A DNA stretch of 64,000 bases from Lucifuga dentata (GCA_014773175.1 VXCM01002787.1:141007-205006); one strand, 5' to 3'. Numbered from the stretch's first letter, positions 1 through 12,275 are shown. Numbers and translations are program-made. The notes: a model not told the origin generated them from the letters alone.

Positions 1-59
1 AACATAACATGTATGAAAACTGAATATATACATGCAAAATGGCCGGTATGGTCCTTTAA
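1..59. mobile_element. TTAA inverted-repeat element, copy 1 (terminal fragment)
   Basis: This is the last 59 bases of an element copy cut by the window edge. It holds the terminal inverted repeat with the GAATATAT and CATGCAAAATGG blocks and ends in GGTATGGTCCTTTAA. Both ends of the family carry the same repeat, so the orientation cannot be told from this piece. Confidence 0.85.
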
Positions 60-1442
60 GTAAGAATTAGCATGAGGCACCAGGGATAAATAACAAAAGC
101 CTTTTGGAATTTGTACAGTCCACAAAAACTTCAGTGTTTAGCGTTAGCTCTGAATTATTAGCCACATGACTGTGTTGAGTAGCTTATTGGCAGCTCAGCG
201 ATGTGCTGTTTGGTGAAGAGCGTACGATGATTCAAAGCAAGGCGTAACGGGTTGCATAAACATCCAAAGGCCAATCCACACATGCACACACAAACAAACA
301 GAGACAAGAACGGCATCTCCAGGTTGGATTACGCGGAAGCAAGCAAATGATACAACAGTCAATGAAATTTAACAGCCGTTCTATCTGAAGAGCCAAATAT
401 GGAGAGTTCAGGTCCTCTGACTCATTCAGAAAAGGCAGCTTAGACACACAACTTCACTGATGTAAAAGCAAAAAGGCTCTGACTGTAAGGAGAGATGAAA
501 CAGGAGAAAACTATATGCTCTTTACAGCCCCCCCNATGACATTCTGCTTTAGCTAAAACTAAAATAGGAAACAAACGGCTAGATGACACGCTGCAGCAGG
601 AAAGCCACGCACCACCGTCCTACAATCCAGATAGAAATGCACGATGAAGTCGCGCAGGTACTCCGCTAAAATCCTAAAAACACTCTCATCCCATGAAGAA
701 ACTACCTGTGAAGTAGTCTGTTACAGAACTGACAAGGCACAAGGGGCGGAGCCTAAACAGGAAGCAGGAAGGGGTGATGTCAATGCTTCCCCCTCTCAAG
801 AGGAACCTATAATGTTAAGCCAAGCTTTCTTCCTCACCAACGGTTTGATACAAGCGTTGAAGAATAACACACCTGGTTCGTGATTGGGTGTGAGTCGCTG
901 ACGTCGGCGGTACAACCAAACTCCTGCTGCTGTCAGGAAATGAGCAGTCACCACTAGAATGGGGGTTATGATGGATGGGTCTGTTAGAAAGTCCATTTCC
1001 TCTTACAGGCTGGTCACCGGATGACAACAAACACGCTTCCAAAACTGGAAAATGTCAGTTATCTTCTGCAGCTGCACCGACTGAAGGGTCCCACTTAACG
1101 CTCCCAAACAAGCAGCGTGTTCTCCAAACGACAGACAGGATCATACGAGCCGAACCCTCTTCTTTCACTTCTGCTTTAAAGGAAAAAATATAACAAAAAC
1201 CGTTTCTGCATGCTTTCTTCCTCCTTTACTTTCTCCAACTTTCTCCTCTTTGAACACGTAACGAACAAGTCCTTCTCTCCATTCAGACGCCCTCCCTCGT
1301 TGCCACCAATGCATCTCTCTCTCTCTCCCTCTACCTCTCTCTCTGGATTCCATTCCCCTGAAACAAGGGACCTGACTGTAGCCGTTACTCAGCACACTCT
1401 TAGAGAACTCAGTAGATACACAGGATAGAACTAAACAGAGAG

Positions 1443-1444
<2 letters not shown>

Positions 1445-1474
<30 letters not shown>
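1445..1474. repeat. (GT)15 microsatellite
   Basis: An uninterrupted GT dinucleotide array of 30 bases. Confidence 0.97.
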
Positions 1475-1477
<3 letters not shown>

Positions 1478-1844
1478 GCCTCATACTGTCTAGAAACACA
1501 CCGCCTGTGCGTTTGCATTTTTTATCAGCATGTTACAGTCACATTTAATGTGTTAGCATGCTTACAGATGTCAGTTCTATGTGTTTTTATACAAGTTTGT
1601 TGCACTCATTTTATGAATCACAATTGAAGTAATGTGCTATAAGATAGTGTTGCATGTTGGCAGCAGTTTGTGGATTGTGTGTGTGTGTGTGTGTGTTTAT
1701 CTTTGTTGCTATGAGCGAGCTATGCATCCTGGCTGTGATATTTATTAACGGATCTCTTTGAATGGATGTCTGCTGACTGTGGCTGCCTGTTCAAATACTT
1801 CAGATAGATGGAAAGAGGACCATGGCAAACTGAGGTAGTCATAT

Positions 1845-1845
<1 letters not shown>

Positions 1846-1887
<42 letters not shown>

Positions 1888-1914
1888 GCGTGTGCGTGTG
1901 TGTGCATGTGTGAA
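1846..1914. repeat. (GT)n microsatellite, imperfect at the 3' side
   Basis: A pure GT array followed by GTGCGT interruptions, about 69 bases in total. Confidence 0.95.
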
Positions 1915-2432
1915 GAGACAAGAGACATTGCAGCATGATTCAGCATGATTCAGGCTACAGACAGAAAGGCAGGGGTCCTAGCGTTACTCACACCTTGCTG
2001 TGAAGTGTGTGTGTATATGTGTGTGTGCATGTGTCTGTGTGTCTGTGTGTTGAAATTATCAAGTCAGCTCTGAAAAGCCAAGGATATTTTAGTCCTAGCA
2101 ACCTCTAAACAAAATAATACACAACCCCAATAAAACCGGTGACAAATCATTGCTGTCAGGGGAAAACCTGAGTTGCAGAGTTTGACTGGTAAATTAAATT
2201 TAATTCAGTGTAACATCCTGAAGGTTTAAAGAAAAAAAATTCAACCATTGTGCTAACGAAACGGTTTCATCCCTGAACGAATCGTAAAAGTGCATTGTCA
2301 TAAATGATTTAAAAAAAAAACACACAATACTTTTGCTCACAACTGAAAACTTGAAATTTCTGAGAGACAATTTTCACCCAACTCATCATCCGTCTTTCCT
2401 CATATAGGTAGAAGCTATTAGCCATTTCATTG

Positions 2433-2984
2433 TTAAAGGACCATACCGGCCATTTTGCATGTTTGAGCCTAATATATTCAATTTTCATACATGTTACGTT
2501 ACTGACAACCATTTCCCAAAGGATAAAACTATATTTCACCTTTCCTACTATTTTGCAAAATCTCTTAATCTTTCAAAATCAAATATTCAAGCGATACACC
2601 CACCTTAAAAATCCATGTTTCACCTGCTAGTCACGGTTGTTTAAATTTTTCTTTTGGGACTATATTCTCCAGTGGAGATACACATTCACTCCGTGCTTTT
2701 TATTATGCTTAAATGCTAAAATTACGTAACTTCATAAAAAAACCTGAATACACGTCTTGTTGGCGATGATGGATTATCTATCCCAAGAACGTTTCAAGTA
2801 TCAACAAGTTGATTTTAATAGCGTACCAGAATGAACTGAAACCAATGGAGGTCTGGAAGGTAGGAAAACATTATTTTAAATTCACTGTTCCAGTGCTTTG
2901 GGAAATGATTATCAGTAACGTTACATGTATGAAAATTGAATATATTAGTCTCAAACATGCAACATGGCTGGTCTGGTCCTTTGA
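2433..2984 (+). mobile_element. TTAA inverted-repeat element, copy 2 (subfamily A)
   Basis: An almost complete copy. The left end is TTAAAGGACCATACCGGC and the right end is CTGGTCTGGTCCTTTGA, so the right TTAA has mutated to TTGA. The internal order (GGATAAAACTATATTTCACC, AATCAAATATTC, ACCTTAAAAATC, the CCAGTGGAGATACA block, GAATGAACTGAAACC, then the right TIR) defines the + orientation used here for the family. It is slightly shorter than the roughly 590-bp norm. No transposase reading frame is present. Confidence 0.9.
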
Positions 2985-3435
2985 CATATTTTCCGATAAT
3001 GTGAGGTAATGGAGATGGGATCCTGATGTCAAGCTGTTTATTTGGTGCTTTCCACCACTGCTGCATTTAAAGATCCTCAGTTGGTGATTTCTGTCCTGAA
3101 ATACACTTCCCTCTCTAATTAGGTCATAAACACATCTATTTGCAAAGTGGCATGTTTATATTTGTGGACTTTACATGATTATAAAATAAGAGGACAAATG
3201 TGGAGAGAGAGAGAGAGCAAAAAAAAAAAAAAGACAATGAGAATATTTAGAGTACACAGAGTATTTTTTATAGTAAAGGAAAAAGAGTGATTGAGAAAGA
3301 GAAAGAGTGAGAAAGAGGAGTGTGAGGAGGAAACTGGCTCAGTAACAGCAGTACATGGCTGAGTAGTGTGATGCTGCCACTGTGGGGCAGAAGAGACCAA
3401 CAAGTGTGTGTTGAGCTCCAAAACGAACACTCAAA

Positions 3436-3436
<1 letters not shown>

Positions 3437-3470
<34 letters not shown>
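3437..3470. repeat. (CA)17 microsatellite
   Basis: An uninterrupted CA array of 34 bases. Confidence 0.97.
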
Positions 3471-3471
<1 letters not shown>

Positions 3472-4012
3472 CATCACATTCAGCATCCTGCAAATGCCAA
3501 CCTGTGACAGCAGTTAGATCTATTTGTTCTACGTTATTTCTTAATGACAGAGTATTAATATTTGCTTCTTTCCTTAACAGCTTCTTCAGAAACTAAATAC
3601 TGAGACGACATGAACTTCTTCCATCTCGCAGCAGATCTGCTTTCATTCAAAGTTGTTCTATGAATTCTGTTAATATTCAAAGTCTTCCAAGACCTTGTGA
3701 CATGGAGGTTTTCACTTCTGTGTGTGTTTTTATGTTGCACATCAGAATCAGTGTTTCAACACATCTCTACACATATGACACTTTTCTCTCTAATACGCAC
3801 GCACACACAACACACACACACAGATCGCCGTCACCTCAGCAATCTCCTCAGTGCATTTTTTTCTCTAACATGCACAGACTCACACATGGTTGGGCCAAAT
3901 GAAAGGAAACTGTTTTGTTTTTTGTGTGTGTGACCCGCTCTTGGGCTCAAGAGGTCTGGGGTCACATGTAATGTTCACCCTCTGCAGAAAATGCTGAGTC
4001 TGGGAACTTTAG

Positions 4013-4014
<2 letters not shown>

Positions 4015-4062
<48 letters not shown>
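4015..4062. repeat. (TC)24 microsatellite
   Basis: A perfect TC dinucleotide array of 48 bases, one of the longest homopurine/homopyrimidine arrays in the window. Confidence 0.97.
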
Positions 4063-4065
<3 letters not shown>

Positions 4066-6153
4066 ACCTGGGGATGATGTCAACCTAAAGAAATAATATC
4101 AACAGAAGAGGGGGGATGCAAAAGAATAAAGATAGAGGGATTAAAAAAAGGACAAAAAAGAGGGTTAAAAGGGACAAAAGAGAGAGAAGTGAGAGAAAGG
4201 AGAGACTGGTGTTATTGGACAGTTTGGTGCTGCATTGGCTGCTTGTGTAACTGAATGACCCTTTTTATTCAGATATCAGAAGGAGAAATCTCACTCTCAC
4301 TGCTTAAACACACACACACACACACACACACACCAAAAGAGAGAAAATGACAAAGACACACACCAACAAATGCAAATTTTGCCTTTTGTGACAGATGTGT
4401 TCAGCCTCAAAATAGTTTCCTTGCTATTGCCATTTTGGAATAATATCCATTTGAGATTTTTACCCAAAAACCACAACATATAATCAAATCATATATATGT
4501 ATATGTATATATATTGCCTGACTGGAGGAAACTTAATTATTCATGGATGCTTCTCACTTTTGCAGTACTTGCTTATATAAATGCATCCACTCCCATAATG
4601 CACCCCTTTAAGCTCCCAGTCTCTCCCTCCCCCAGTACAATGTGATTCTCCAAGTCAGCATTCTACAGACAACCACCAAGGTCACCCTCACACACTCTCG
4701 GACACATAGACACACTTGCACATAAACATGAAAGCACATCACATACATACACACACACGCTCCAGAAATATGCTTTGGAACACACAGCATTTTTTCACAA
4801 AACACTGTATCACACAAATGTCTGTCCTCATGATGATGCCATAAAGTGCATCAGCATATGGAAATACGCTGCAAAGTTTCCACACAAAGAGCATTGTACA
4901 CACATGCTGCAGTACAGTACATCATTTTACTGTGAATTACCATAAGAATACCACAACTTCATTCATTCCCATGACCACTTCCCTCCTTCACATTCGGTTT
5001 TTTCTCCTCTAAATAGTCTAAATGATGCATGTCTGACTTTAAATCTGATGAGGCTGAAATATGATGACCAGCGTATGTGAGGCGGCCTTTCATTGACTGT
5101 TGATCTTTGTCCAACACAAATTTTAGCATTAAATGCCAACTGTAGCAGGAAACAGGAAGAAATGTGAGGAAGAAGCACAGGAAGAAATCTGAGCAGGTTG
5201 AGAAGGAAAAGGAAAGATGGTTTCATCAACACGATGAATCCTCTACCTTAAGACTTTAATGTCAATGCAGCCTCAAAAAAACCAAAGATCTATCATGTTC
5301 TCTCCCACTCGCTTCAGTTCCTCTGATAACATCCCGCTTGCCAGACAGAAATCAATACCTTCTCCCTTTATGTGTATAATCACCTTCTGATTCCCAGTCC
5401 TGAACTGTACATCCGCTGCTCTGGCATCAGAACGCACCACTGTTTTCAACCATTATGGAAAGCTATTTCAGTCAAAGCCAAGTGAGGAAACGCAGCAGAG
5501 CTTCTGAACAGGCTGCTGAGATCACAAGTCGCATTTATATGGAATAAAACATCTATTCTGAGAACCCAGCTGCGTGTGGTGTGACCATGACATATCACCG
5601 TCGCTTGCCAGCCTCCCCCACAGTTGCCTGGCAGCCTTGTGACCTCTGACCTATCCACTGGTGATGATAAGCAGAAACACTTCCTGTGTAGAAACTGAGC
5701 CAGCCGCCTGGGGCCTGACCTACCATTCTGGGGCAGCGACATTCAAACAAACATGTGAGGAGGTGTCAGACATAACACATTCAGGAAAAAGAAGAACAGG
5801 ATGGATGTGGATGAGAGGAAATGCATTTTTGTAGATCTATTGTTGAAATATTTGCAATTTCCACAATACATCCAGTACAGTGGATGTCTGACAAACAGTG
5901 AAATACTTTCTGGGAGTCAGTATGAGAGTGAAAAAAGTGCATTTTTGTTGGCAAGAAATGACAAATAGCTTATATAATCTGGAGGGAAAGCTGGAAAATA
6001 GCTTGAAATACATCCATAATCACTGGTAGACTCTGCTACAGTACCAAACTCTAAAGATAGGGGGCAGTACGGTTCAGTAACACAACAGCAAGGCTCAAAG
6101 TTTGCTTCCTGCACTGCTGGCAGCATTGTGCTTCAACATCTTACACTCAAAAT

Positions 6154-6192
6154 AAAAAAAAAAAAAAAAAAANAAAAAAAAAAAAAAAAAAA
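6154..6192. repeat. Poly-A run with an N
   Basis: A run of 39 positions, all A except an N at 6173. The N probably marks a homopolymer the assembler could not close. Confidence 0.9.
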
Positions 6193-6589
6193 GAAAGTTT
6201 AGTCTCTCACTCTGAACCAGGCTCAATACACTACTATTTATCTTATTTGGGGAGGACACACTGGATCAGGACTTTAAGACTGTGCAGGGTCATTTCTAAC
6301 TGTTTCTGATGTCCAGTTTCTCCATGTTCAGCACTGGTATGATGAGTTACCAGAAAACGGCCTAAAATCTACCACCAATGATAAATTCAATCTGCTGTCA
6401 AACATTTACAACAAGCGCACGCACACACACACTCACACATGCATGCTTTATCCCTTTTCAAGACAAACAGATTTGCCATCACTGGCCACCCAGACAGAAG
6501 CGATCATCTTTAGACTGCCAGTTACTAAAATGTGACAGCTGCAGCGATGGAGTTGACATGGCCACACCATCTATAAACTTTAGAGCGAC

Positions 6590-6750
6590 TCTAAGACTTT
6601 TCTTTCTTTTATTCTTTCTTTATTAGGATCCCCATTAGCACCAGCATACGCATTGGCTATTCTTCCTGGGGTCCAACACACNTTTATTAGGATCCCCATT
6701 AGCACCAGCATACGCATTGGCTATTCTTCCTGGGGTCCAACACACATATT
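6590..6750 (-). mobile_element. LINE 3' tail, probable, minus strand
   Basis: Read on the minus strand this runs GTTGGACCCCAGGAAGAATA, then GCTAATGGGGATCCTAATAA, then an AATAAAGAAAG-type tail. From memory this block is a common 3' end of teleost non-LTR retrotransposons; I could not search for it. The tail lies at the low-coordinate side, which fits a minus-strand insertion. Part of the length is an assembly duplication across the N at 6682, so the real fragment is about 100 bp. Confidence 0.5.
6619..6745. repeat. Artefactual duplication across a single N (6682)
   Basis: The 63 bases at 6619-6681 recur exactly at 6683-6745. They are separated only by one N, as expected for overlapping contig ends that were not merged. 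Confidence 0.9.
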
Positions 6751-8449
6751 AAGGCTGATTTAACGAGGTAAGTTCATTTGTTATACTTTTTTGGTTTTAA
6801 AGTTACTTCATTTCCCAGTGTGTAGGCATTGACTGCCAGTCTTCAGTAACATTTTTAGTTCAGCAGGGATTGCCACACATGTATCTGTTACTTAGTGTGG
6901 GATGAACACACTGAAGGCTGCTGCTGCTGACAGTTACGGGAGTGTGTTTTGACAGAGAAACTGAGCGGATCGCTGCGCCAGTTGGAAGGAGCGCGGGGGG
7001 ACACAGCCCGGAGTCATCTGACAGACAGAAACTCAGAGAGACAGACACACAGCGATACCCGGAGATGCCATTAGGAGATTAAAGGACAGACGAGGTGGAA
7101 AGAGGAGAGCACAGAACATGAGTGTAGTACACAGAAGGACTAACAAGCCTGGATTAATGAGAGTTGACTTGAGGACACACACACAGACACACATGGACAC
7201 AAATACTCCAATGTGGAGGAAGCAGGTAATTACTTATGACATGAGAAGTGATGAAAAGAGGCAAGTTGATCCAAGTCTGGAAAGAGACCATCAGCTTCCT
7301 AGACTCTGCTTCAACCAGCAGTTTGAAGAGATGACTTTTCTTTTCTCATCTCCTCCTATCAGCTCTAAATACAGCTCTCATCTGAGCTACTTGTTCATTA
7401 ATCATAGGTTCATTGTGGGAACACCAGTTAGATATATGCTACTTTTATTGTACCAGGAAAGTTGGACAAAGCTTCCCAACCCCGAGTTCCGTAATGACGT
7501 CATTTCAACATGGCTGCTTACACCATAAGCAGTAATTTATCTGTTTATTAATGAATAGTTAGAAGCATTTTCTTTAAATCAATCAGCATGCAGACACAGT
7601 AACAGGCAACTGGCATAATTCTGAGTTATGATTTCCCAATTCCAAGGTACAACAAACACAGCATTTCTTCTTATCCAGCAAACAATGATGTAATAATATT
7701 TCCCAAGAACGTGCAAAGCTATAGAGCTGAACAATAAACTTAAATACACTGTTAGGAAGTGAGGGGTCATGAGAAAGAATTGAGTAAATGTCTTCAGCCT
7801 GGCTGAAGAGTTAAATGTTAGGAGTCAAACTGGGTCACGGGCCTTATTGCTGCTGACTCTCAAAGTGTCAAGAGTGCAAAAGTGTTTCCATAAGCCTGAA
7901 TTCCTGCATAGTGAAACTGAATTTCTTGGCTGAGAAAACAGGAAAAAACTTCTAAGCCTGGACACCTAGAAGTAACACACACACACACAAACCAGTGCCA
8001 CGGCTCTTATTTTCAGAAAATAAAGCCTGATTATCCCTGTCCTCTCTCTCACCCTCCATAATGAATGACAAGAACAAAGTCTTTGCTGCTATTAGAATGG
8101 CTAACATTTATGTTGCACTTCCTAGAATTAAACTGGCTTCAATACTATAGTAAATATCCAACAATTTATAATTTATTAAGAATGTCTTTTAGGTTGAAGC
8201 CTACTGTAGACTGCAGTATGATGAATACATAACCAGGCCGGCTCAGTTCAGCTGATTCCAGTTTGGATAAGTGTGTATGCAGCAAAAATAAGATGAGCAC
8301 GGTGAGCGACATGTGTGACCTCTTCCTCATTCTCACCATCGCTAAACACCATCACAATCCACTAAAGGGCCAGCATAGAGACAGTGATGTTAACCTCTAG
8401 AACATTAACTCCCTGGTCATTGCCCTCCCCAGGGTAAAGGTCAAAGGTC

Positions 8450-8480
<31 letters not shown>

Positions 8481-8557
8481 TGTGTGTGTATGTGTGTGTG
8501 TGTGTGTAGACTGACATCAGTGCTGGCAAATCACCCAAATTACGGTCAAACTCACTT
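6751..8557. other. Gene-free stretch
   Basis: No recognisable gene. A 136-codon open frame on the plus strand at 7118-7528 contains threonine/histidine-rich microsatellite translation and has no domain I know. A TGACGTCA (CRE-type) octamer lies within about 7494-7502. A TG array lies at 8451-8507. Confidence 0.5.
8451..8507. repeat. (TG)n microsatellite, interrupted
   Basis: A TG array with TAAG and TATG interruptions, about 57 bases. Confidence 0.93.
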
Positions 8558-9148
8558 CATAAGGCTCATACCGGCGATCGTGCATGTTTGAGCCCAATAT
8601 ATGCAATCCATATACACAACCATTTCCCAACATATGCTACTTTATCAGTAAATTTCGTAATTGTTTTTCCTACCTTCCAGATTGCCATTGGTTTCAGTTC
8701 ATTCCAGTATGCTAATAAAATCAATTCGTAGAGATTTGAAACACATTTGAGATAAATAATTCATCACAGTGAATAAGATGTCTATTGTGTTTTTTTTTGC
8801 TGAAGTAACTTTATTTAACCAGTCCAACACTGAGCTGCATGGAAGATGATTTATTTCTCTGCCAGGAAATATAGTGCCAGAAGAGTATGGCTTTCACCGA
8901 GAAATTAAAATGACTATGCCTTCTACAATTGTTTAAAAATGTCAAAAGGCAAAAAAAAAAAAATTTAATTTTAAGGTGGGTGTATCACCTGAATATTTGA
9001 TTTTGAAAAATTAGTGGACTTGAAAAAATAACAGGAAAACTAATACGGTTTTATGTTTTGGATATTGGTTGTCATAATATGGTATAATATGTATGTGGAT
9101 TGTATATGCTGGGCTCAAACATGCACGATCGTTGGTATGGTCCTTTAA
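8558..9148 (-). mobile_element. TTAA inverted-repeat element, copy 3 (subfamily B)
   Basis: A full-length minus-oriented copy of about 590 bp. The left end has decayed (CATAAGGCTCATACC) and the right end is GGTATGGTCCTTTAA. It shares the subfamily B marks GAGCCCAATATATGCAATCC and TATACACAACC in its TIRs. The inner order is reversed relative to copy 2 (TACCTTCCAG, then the TGGTTTCAGTTCATTC block first). It is more diverged than subfamily A copies, so probably older. Confidence 0.85.
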
Positions 9149-9229
9149 GTCCTCAACCTAAAACTGCCCCTTTAATTGGTCAATCATGAGTACAACAACA
9201 ACAAACACATGCTGTTTGAGGGAATTAGA

Positions 9230-9960
9230 GCTAAAGAAGAGGAGGAGGAGAAGCAAAGGAGGAAGAGGGGTAAGAGCTGTCACAGTGGATGGCACAGAGA
9301 AGCCCTGCATGAATGAATGGTGGGAATGGAAGAAGGGGATGGACTAAGGGAGTGAAGGAGGGAGAAAGAGCGAGAGATTTATGACTTGAGAAAGTCTATG
9401 AGAAAAGCGGAGTTTCATCCAAACTCTTGGTTTTGGGGCTTTAGCTAACTACAGGTTAATGAGCAGGAGAGGGAAGGACAGAGAAAAGACAGAGAAAGAA
9501 AGGGAGGAATAAAGAGCAAATCTGAGATAAATGAGTGGAAAAAAGAATCATTACAATTTAACTGAGAAAAATTGAAAACTGGAAAGATAGGGAAAGGAGT
9601 GTGTGGGAAGGTTATGTTATGTTGGTGCTAAGGAATATAAAAGGTTGGATAAGAAGAGATGGAGATTAAAAAAAAAAACAGACTGACAGTATGTAATAGT
9701 GTCTCACTCACTGTACTGGTCCAGAGAATGAATGAGTGATGGTATAAAGGAGGTGTGTTTGTGAGGGCTAGGAGGAAAAGAGCAGGACATCTATAGGGTC
9801 GTGAGAGAGAAAGAAGAAAAAGAGACGAAGATGAAGAAGAAAAAAAACACTTAGACGATGAGGTCAGCGGATGGGAAAAGATGGAGGCAGAGAGAGGAAG
9901 ACAAAAAGTGAGGGAATAAAAGGCAAAAGGGTAAAGAATGTGAAGAGTGTGTACACAAAT
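9230..9960. repeat. Purine-rich low-complexity tract
   Basis: The plus strand is dominated by G and A (GAGGAGGAGGAGAAG, GGGAAAGG and GACAGAGAAAG runs) over about 700 bases, with only short mixed interruptions. There is no coding signal. Confidence 0.75.
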
Positions 9961-9964
9961 ACGG

Positions 9965-10230
9965 GGGACCCTAATGCATAACCACGGTAACTGGGCTCTT
10001 AATTTTAACCCCAGCTGTTTTCATTACCGTGGCAACCTCTCAATTAGCAACCCCCCGGCCTCCTCCGGTCCTCTGGCCTTTTATTGGGGCACTTGACCTG
10101 ACCTCTTGAAAAAGCTGTAATTATCAGGCTGTCAGGGGCGTCCACCACAATGCCTGAGAAATGGCGAAGTTCTCTGCACCATGACGTCAATGTTTACATT
10201 CAGTCTGGTAACGGCCTCAGCAGCGGAGGC
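9965..10230. promoter_or_regulatory. Candidate conserved non-coding element (unverified)
   Basis: This complex, repeat-free stretch stands out from its low-complexity surroundings. It contains a TAATTATC homeobox-type core, AATTAGC, CAATTAG, two ACCACGGTAAC/TTACCGTGGCAAC blocks lying as an imperfect inverted pair (about 9980 and 10026), and a TGACGTCA octamer at 10182-10189. The composition resembles vertebrate regulatory elements. Conservation cannot be judged from one sequence. Confidence 0.3.
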
Positions 10231-10237
10231 CTCTTCT

Positions 10238-10272
10238 TTTTTTTTTTTTNTTTTTTTTTTTTCTTTTTTTTT
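10238..10272. repeat. Poly-T run with an N
   Basis: A T homopolymer interrupted by N at 10250 and a single C. Confidence 0.9.
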
Positions 10273-10643
10273 ACCTGCCATCTCAATGCTACACATGATC
10301 ACATGATCTACTAAAGCTTATCTGTCAATGCAAGAGAGATTTCTGTAGCGTAATACATTTACAAGTGTCTACTAAATGTAAATGGTTTTGTTTGTGTGCC
10401 GGCGTGTATAATTGGACGTCACAATCCATATTCCCCTCACATTAAAGAGCTACATCTGTAGCAGCAGGTCTCTCATTTGTTTCCATTTATCGTCCTGATG
10501 GGTTTGGTGGTAAAACTGTCTCGGGAGCAGCTTGTTAAATACATCAAGTAGTCTGGATGAACATCAATAAAACCGAGTAAGAAGAAGAACTTCCTGTCGG
10601 TAATGTTTTATGGCCAAGACTATATGGCTATGTGTTTGTATTT

Positions 10644-10645
<2 letters not shown>

Positions 10646-10697
<52 letters not shown>
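10646..10697. repeat. (GT)26 microsatellite
   Basis: A perfect GT array of 52 bases. Confidence 0.97.
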
Positions 10698-10698
<1 letters not shown>

Positions 10699-12073
10699 AA
10701 AGCACAGATAATATGCTACACAGATAAGTGTGGAATTCTGACTATTTTGCAGTCATTGGAGCTGTCAGTAAGTTAGCGAATGCTTATCTGTACATACTGT
10801 GTGTGTGTGAGAGACAGTGGTCTATTGTGTGTGAGGTTTCTCAGTCATGAAAATGCTGGGGGGGCGTGCCGGCCACCTAGCTTGACCATCAAACAAGACC
10901 ATCAGAAAAAGACACTAGCCTGTTATTCATTCTCGTTAATGGCTTTGTGCTTCTTTGCTGCCTCCCCGCAAAGACCTTTTCATCATTTCACACTCCATAA
11001 ACACACACACACACACACATTCACACCAACTGGGGCTCTTTTGACTGTGTGGCAGATCAGGAAATGAATGAACACATCTCAGTGTGCTTGGAGGCAGCAA
11101 AAGAAATCTGAATTGCATCCGACAGGCACAGCAAAGAGGAAAGTGATCAATGGCAGTGTTAATTGCTTCCCACTGGCCAGGTTCATTAGGAAATCAGGTA
11201 CAGTTAAGAAAGACTCATCCCCATTACAGCAAGGGACATAATCCTCTTTTAACAAGCTCAAAGGGAGAAAGGTTAGGAGAAGAGGGGAAAAGAGAGGGAT
11301 ATGGTGAGAGAGGAAAGGTGAGAGGTAAAGGAGGAAATGACCAGAGGACAGGAGACATATGATTGTACATGGGAAAATTGCAAATCAAAGTTTCAACCAA
11401 CTGAGCCAAGAAAAAAAAGAGACAAATAGAAACTCTGAATACTGAATGTGCAACGTAAAAGTTATCAGAATGAAATCAGATGAACAAAAAGAGAAAATAG
11501 TGAGAAAGATAAAAGTGATGCAGAAAGAAAAATAGACAAAAAGTAGCAATAAAGAGAAGAAAATGAATCTACCTCCACTCACAAAACACACACAGTCTGT
11601 GCTAATGGACCTATATTCACACAAACACAATCCTAAACAAAAACTTGCTCCGTACCCCTACCTTATAGATGCAGACTATGTCAACTGTGTGTGGTTAAAG
11701 CCAAATCCAACAAATCATAAACAAACACCTAAACTAAGATTAAGAGAAATTCCATCACCTATTTCCAGCCATGCTCCTTACACTTCAGAGGCACTGAAAA
11801 TAAGTCAAAGAAAAACCATTTCTATCTTGAAAATAAACCAGAAGGTCAAAGCAAAGATGTTTTAAATTCTTACAGCTGGAAAATAAGAACAACATCACAA
11901 GATAAACCAAGGCCATTTTTTTTTTCCCTTCTGTGTCTCACACAAACACAAACATCTCCTCTACATCTTTTTTCTTTCAAAGCTGACAGTGTGTAAATTG
12001 TGGACTTGAAAGCAGCCGTGACGGCGTCACGCTGAGATAACACTACGTTTCCCACACTGCCCTTTGTCTCCAG

Positions 12074-12142
12074 GAAGTGGAGCCAGCTGAGCTCTTCAAG
12101 GTGGAGCCTGCAGGCCCTGCTGGAGTCTGAGGACAACAGGAA
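12074..12142 (+). other. Candidate exon, plus strand, 69 nt (low confidence)
   Basis: A pyrimidine tract ending CCCTTTGTCTCCAG precedes a 69-base segment that ends before a GTAAAG donor, so the length is a multiple of three. In one frame (AAG TGG AGC...) it stays open as KWSQLSSSRWSLQALLESED and on. I do not recognise the protein. The same place also has a good acceptor on the minus strand (GTTGTCCTCAG at 12127), with frames open to a GTAGTG donor at 12046. The strand is therefore undecided and chance is quite possible. Confidence 0.2.
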
Positions 12143-12244
12143 GTAAAGAGGAAGAAGAAGAAGAGGGGAGATGATGCATCTCCTTCCCTTGTAGCTTCTT
12201 CTGGCTGAGACAGCAGGATAGTACAGCTGAGACAAACACAATAG

Positions 12245-12270
<26 letters not shown>
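12245..12270. repeat. Poly-A run
   Basis: About 26 A residues followed by an ATATATATAG stretch. Confidence 0.9.

Positions 12271-12275
<5 letters not shown>

Larger units (their letters stand above)
60..2432. other. Gene-free stretch with TG microsatellites
   Basis: No gene is recognisable. The stretch holds a single N after a C run at 535, TG repeats near 1445, 1675, 1846 and 2005, and an 11-bp tandem doublet (CAGCATGATT-type) near 1930. Open frames on both strands across 1165-1936 are translations of the TG/CA arrays. Confidence 0.6.
2985..6590. other. Gene-free stretch, microsatellite-rich
   Basis: No exon or RNA gene is recognised. It holds CA arrays at 3437-3470, 3793 and 4307, a long TC array at 4015, short AT-rich sequence near 4490 and a poly-A run with an N at 6154-6192. 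The open frame on the minus strand at 5446-5742 shows no recognisable domain. Confidence 0.55.

Noticed and set aside
7118..7528. 136-codon open frame on the plus strand
   Set aside because: Part is microsatellite translation (THTQTHMDTNT), with no recognised domain, no clear splice context and no repeat of the pattern elsewhere.
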